Assembly (NCBI GenBank): GCA_934668375.1
Contig: CAKUNF010000002.1
Span: 1-64,000, forward strand
DNA: 64,000 nt
Source: an uncultured Parolsenella sp.
GTDB lineage: Bacteria; Actinomycetota; Coriobacteriia; Coriobacteriales; Atopobiaceae
Reading direction: 5' to 3'
The notes beneath the pieces are model-generated. The model had not been told where the DNA came from, did no database searches, and saw nothing but the letters and a program-made list of their open reading frames with translations. The translations under genes were made by a program, and so were the position numbers. Positions 61,528-64,000 of the stretch are shown here, piece after piece. The stretch's first letter is position 1; each line of letters begins with the position of its first letter.

Positions 61528-62603
61528 GCCGCGGGCGCGTGCTCGTGGCCATGAGCGGCGGCGTTGACTCGAGCGTGGTCGCGAGCCTGCTCGTGGAGCA
61601 GGGCTACGAGTGCATGGGCGCCACGATGCGCCTAGCCACAAACGAGGACGACCGTCCCGGCGAGCGCACCTGCTGCAGCACCGACGACGTCGCGGACGCG
61701 CGCCAGGCCTGCTGGGACGCAGGCATCCGCCATCACGTGTTCGACTACACGGGCGAGTTCGAGCGAGACGTCATCGACCCGTTCGTGGCCGCCTACGAGG
61801 CAGGACTCACCCCAAACCCATGCGTGGCGTGCAACCGCCACCTCAAGTTCGGCGCACTTCTCGACCGCGCCCTCGAGCTGGGGTGCGACTGGCTCGCCAC
61901 GGGTCACTACGCCCGCGTGACGCATGACGACCGAGGTTATCACCTGCTCAAGGGGGTGGACGGCTCAAAGGACCAGAGCTACTTCCTCTTTGGTCTCACG
62001 CAGGAGCGTCTCGCGCACGTGCTGTTTCCGCTGGGCGAGATGCACAAGGCCACCGAGGTGCGCGCCCTGGCAGATCGCCTGGGCCTCTCGAGCGCGCACA
62101 AGAAGGACTCGGAGGGCATCTGCTTCGTGCCTGGCGGCGACCATCTGCGCTTCGTTGAGGGGCGCACGGGGCGCGTGGCGCCGCCGGGAGACATCCTCGA
62201 CACGGACGGCAACGTCATCGGACGCCACGAGGGGGCGCTTCGCTACACGCTCGGCCAGCGCAAGGGACTGGGCGTGGCCGCGGCGCACCCCATCTACGTG
62301 TGCGCAATCGACACCGTGAAAAACACCGTGACGCTCGGGGATCCCGACCGCCTCATGGCACACGCGCTCGTCGCGGGCGACTGGAACTGGGTGGCAGGCA
62401 CCAGCCCCGCGGCTCCGGTGCGGGCGGCCGCCAAGGTTCGCTACCGCCAGCCCGACCAGCCCTGCACGGCCACGCCACTCGCAGACGGCCGTGTGCGTCT
62501 TACGTTCGATGACCCCCAGCGCGCCATCACGCCGGGGCAGGCGACCGTCCTCTACGACGGCGAAGAGGTTCTCGGCGGCGGCACGATTCTGAGCGTGGAA
62601 TAG
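61524..62603 (+). CDS. mnmA: tRNA-specific 2-thiouridylase
   Basis: A 359-residue PP-loop enzyme that puts sulfur on U34 of Lys, Glu and Gln tRNAs. The PP-loop is SGGVDSSVVASLL (about residues 11-23). Catalytic cysteines are in NPCVACNRHLKFG (about residue 99) and EGICFVPGG (about 199). tRNA contacts include GLTQERLAHVLFPLG. It overlaps the cysteine desulfurase by four bases. Confidence 0.96.
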   Translation: MSRGRVLVAMSGGVDSSVVASLLVEQGYECMGATMRLATNEDDRPGERTCCSTDDVADARQACWDAGIRHHVFDYTGEFERDVIDPFVAAYEAGLTPNPCVACNRHLKFGALLDRALELGCDWLATGHYARVTHDDRGYHLLKGVDGSKDQSYFLFGLTQERLAHVLFPLGEMHKATEVRALADRLGLSSAHKKDSEGICFVPGGDHLRFVEGRTGRVAPPGDILDTDGNVIGRHEGALRYTLGQRKGLGVAAAHPIYVCAIDTVKNTVTLGDPDRLMAHALVAGDWNWVAGTSPAAPVRAAAKVRYRQPDQPCTATPLADGRVRLTFDDPQRAITPGQATVLYDGEEVLGGGTILSVE

Positions 62604-62607
62604 CAGC

Positions 62608-62638
62608 GTGCCCAAAGGGGTCAGACCCCTTTGGGCAC
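62608..62638. repeat. REP-like palindrome, family D (second copy)
   Basis: A perfect 31-base palindrome, GTGCCCAAAGGGGTC / GACCCCTTTGGGCAC around a single A, between convergent mnmA and the C69 dipeptidase. Confidence 0.8.
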
Positions 62639-62660
62639 ACCGGGCATTTGCGAGGCTCCG

Positions 62661-64000
62661 CTAGTGATCGGAGAGCGAGAAGCCGTTCCTCATGAGCATG
62701 CTCGAGGTGTAGAGGACCTTCGAGAGGAGCTTGTCGGTCTCGTCGCGCAGCTCGGAGGCGACGCGCTCGTTTGCCGCCTCGAGGACGAGCGTCACGTCGT
62801 CGCCCTCGGGAAGCGCCGCCACCTCGGCGTCCGTCTCGCGCAGCACGCGGTGACCGTAGGCCATCGTGCGCTCGCGGTAGTTGTCGATCGTGTTGACGTT
62901 GTCGCCAAAGTGGGGGTCGGCAATGGCCGCCACGAGGCGGTTTGCCCAGTAGAAACTGTCCGTGGTCACGTGGTCCGTAGTGTCACGCAGGTAGGCGGGC
63001 ATGTCGCCCACGAGGCCAAAGAAGGGCACGAGCGTGTTGAACGCGTTGGAGCCCATGGCCATCCACTGCACGCAGCGGCACGCCAGCGGCGCGTACGGGC
63101 GAATCTGCAGCACAGCGAGCTGGCAGTTGCGGTTGATGCCGATGGGGCGGAAGCGGTGGGCGTCTGCCGTGGAGCCCTTGGTGCCGTAGGGGTCATACGG
63201 GGTGCCCTCGTAGTGGTTGGAGAGCACGTCCTTGACGTCCTCGATCGTGAGCTTGCGCTCGGGCACGCGGCACCAGGGGATGTCATCGCTCTCGGGCGTG
63301 TAGTCGGCATCCGGGCCGTCCCAGAAGTCGGACGGGTTGAGCGTGCGCTGCATGGCCCAGGCGCGGCACGTGTTGTAGACGTGGTCGCGCTCGGAGTGAG
63401 AGCCAAACGCCTCGCGCGGGTTGAAGCACACGTGCACGCCATCCGCCGCTGCGGCCGCGGTCTCGCAGGTGTCCAGGCCCAGGTCGGCGTCGGAGAGCGT
63501 GAGGTCGAGGTAGTTGGCCGCCATCCACTCGCGCAGGTCCGCCGAGCACATGCAGTCGTGCTGCTCGCCGAGGGCGTCGTCGAGGTCGAACTCATCGATG
63601 CCCAGCTGGTTGGGCATCGTGACGTAGGCCTCGTCGGGCACGCGGCGGGCAATCCAGTGATGGCCACCCACCGTCTCCATCCACCAGATCTCATCGGCGT
63701 CCGAGAAGGCCGTGCCGTTCATCTCGTACGTGCCGTAGCGCTCGAGAAGCTCGCCCAAGCGCCGCACGCCCTCGCGCGCCGTGTGGATGTAGGGCAGAAC
63801 GATGGTGAGGAAGTCCTCCTCGCCGATACCGCCAGGGACCTCGGGCTCATAGCCCTCCTGTCCCTCGACGCCACGGGCAGGCACGCGCTCGACGAGCGGG
63901 TCTGCGCCGAGGACGCGCTCGTTGGTGGTGAGCGTCTCGGTGGCGCTCATCGCGACCTGGCTCTCGTTGAAGCCGGCCTCGCCCCAGATGCCCTGGGAGA
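62661..64000 (-). CDS. C69 family dipeptidase (PepD type), partial at N-terminus
   Basis: The frame stays open to the right edge; the first in-window residues read SQGIWGEAGFNE, followed by MSATETLTTNERV, so the start and nucleophile Cys (near residue 1-5 in the family) lie outside. The visible 446 residues carry the family signatures GGHHWIARRVPDEAYVTMPNQ, then MPAYLRDTT and the C-terminal VASELRDE region. PepD-type C69 enzymes are Ntn hydrolases that cleave dipeptides. The ATG at 63950 is internal. Length fits if about 50-80 residues are missing. Confidence 0.9.
   Translation of the reverse strand, partial: SQGIWGEAGFNESQVAMSATETLTTNERVLGADPLVERVPARGVEGQEGYEPEVPGGIGEEDFLTIVLPYIHTAREGVRRLGELLERYGTYEMNGTAFSDADEIWWMETVGGHHWIARRVPDEAYVTMPNQLGIDEFDLDDALGEQHDCMCSADLREWMAANYLDLTLSDADLGLDTCETAAAAADGVHVCFNPREAFGSHSERDHVYNTCRAWAMQRTLNPSDFWDGPDADYTPESDDIPWCRVPERKLTIEDVKDVLSNHYEGTPYDPYGTKGSTADAHRFRPIGINRNCQLAVLQIRPYAPLACRCVQWMAMGSNAFNTLVPFFGLVGDMPAYLRDTTDHVTTDSFYWANRLVAAIADPHFGDNVNTIDNYRERTMAYGHRVLRETDAEVAALPEGDDVTLVLEAANERVASELRDETDKLLSKVLYTSSMLMRNGFSLSDH

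Noticed and set aside
63950-64000. ATG at 63950 as the start of the C69 dipeptidase
   Set aside because: The frame upstream of it to the window edge encodes the family segment GIWGEAGFNE, so the gene continues beyond the window.
1-64000. CRISPR array, tRNA, rRNA, insertion sequence or prophage genes
   Set aside because: No regularly spaced repeats, cloverleaf sequences, ribosomal RNA motifs, transposase or phage proteins were recognised anywhere in the window.

Overview
The window is GC-rich, densely packed bacterial DNA. Gene content and style (PdxST, ThyA-FolA, LPXTG surface protein, lipoteichoic-acid-synthase-like enzyme, molybdenum hydroxylases, BMP-type nucleoside transporter, short intergenic palindromes) suggest an anaerobic gut or oral actinobacterium of class Coriobacteriia (Olsenella, Parolsenella or Collinsella relatives). 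This placement is inference; no rRNA or tRNA gene was seen.

Layout. 1-2844: sortase-anchored surface protein, cut by the left edge inside its membrane anchor. 3010-4068: orphan nuclease-like protein. 4405-7377: PdxR regulator divergent from pdxS-pdxT, with clear candidate operators between them. 7535-10330: panD, a membrane protein of unknown role, thyA and folA. 10390-14245: lipoprotein, heavy-metal-associated protein, LtaS-like sulfatase and cold-shock protein. 14485-49016: one very large purine-degradation region, nearly all on the minus strand. 49176-52243: serC, serA and a short DUF1015-like protein. 52285-57468: an unknown small protein, a TPR protein, a YoaK protein and an M20 dipeptidase. 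57655-62603: CPA2 antiporter, Rrf2 regulator, HD hydrolase, cysteine desulfurase and mnmA. 62661-64000: C69 dipeptidase, cut by the right edge.

The purine region is the main feature. It holds ridA, a hydantoinase/dihydropyrimidinase (hyuA type), a ModE-HTH/MocA fusion, carbamate kinase, ygeW, ygeY, dpaL (ygeX), an NCS2 permease, xdhCBA, two BMP lipoproteins with an ABC nucleoside transporter, a selenium-dependent-type xanthine dehydrogenase (xdhD), a polyferredoxin, ygfK, ssnA, guanine deaminase, an AzgA-type permease and two divergent YheO/DauR-like regulators. This matches the uricase-independent anaerobic purine/urate breakdown gene set known from E. coli and gut anaerobes. A plausible flow: import of bases and nucleosides; deamination (GuaD) and hydroxylation (Xdh enzymes); reductive ring opening (YgfK with ferredoxin; SsnA and HyuA hydrolysis); cleavage to 2,3-diaminopropionate, which DpaL turns into pyruvate and ammonia with RidA clearing aminoacrylate; and a carbamoyl branch (YgeW, ArcC) yielding ATP. 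The exact substrates of YgfK, SsnA, HyuA, YgeY and YgeW cannot be fixed from sequence.

Non-coding signals worth noting are repeated short motifs at promoters of the purine region, a structured ygeW-arcC intergenic region with a strong terminator facing the opposite way to its genes, and families of REP-like palindromes between genes.
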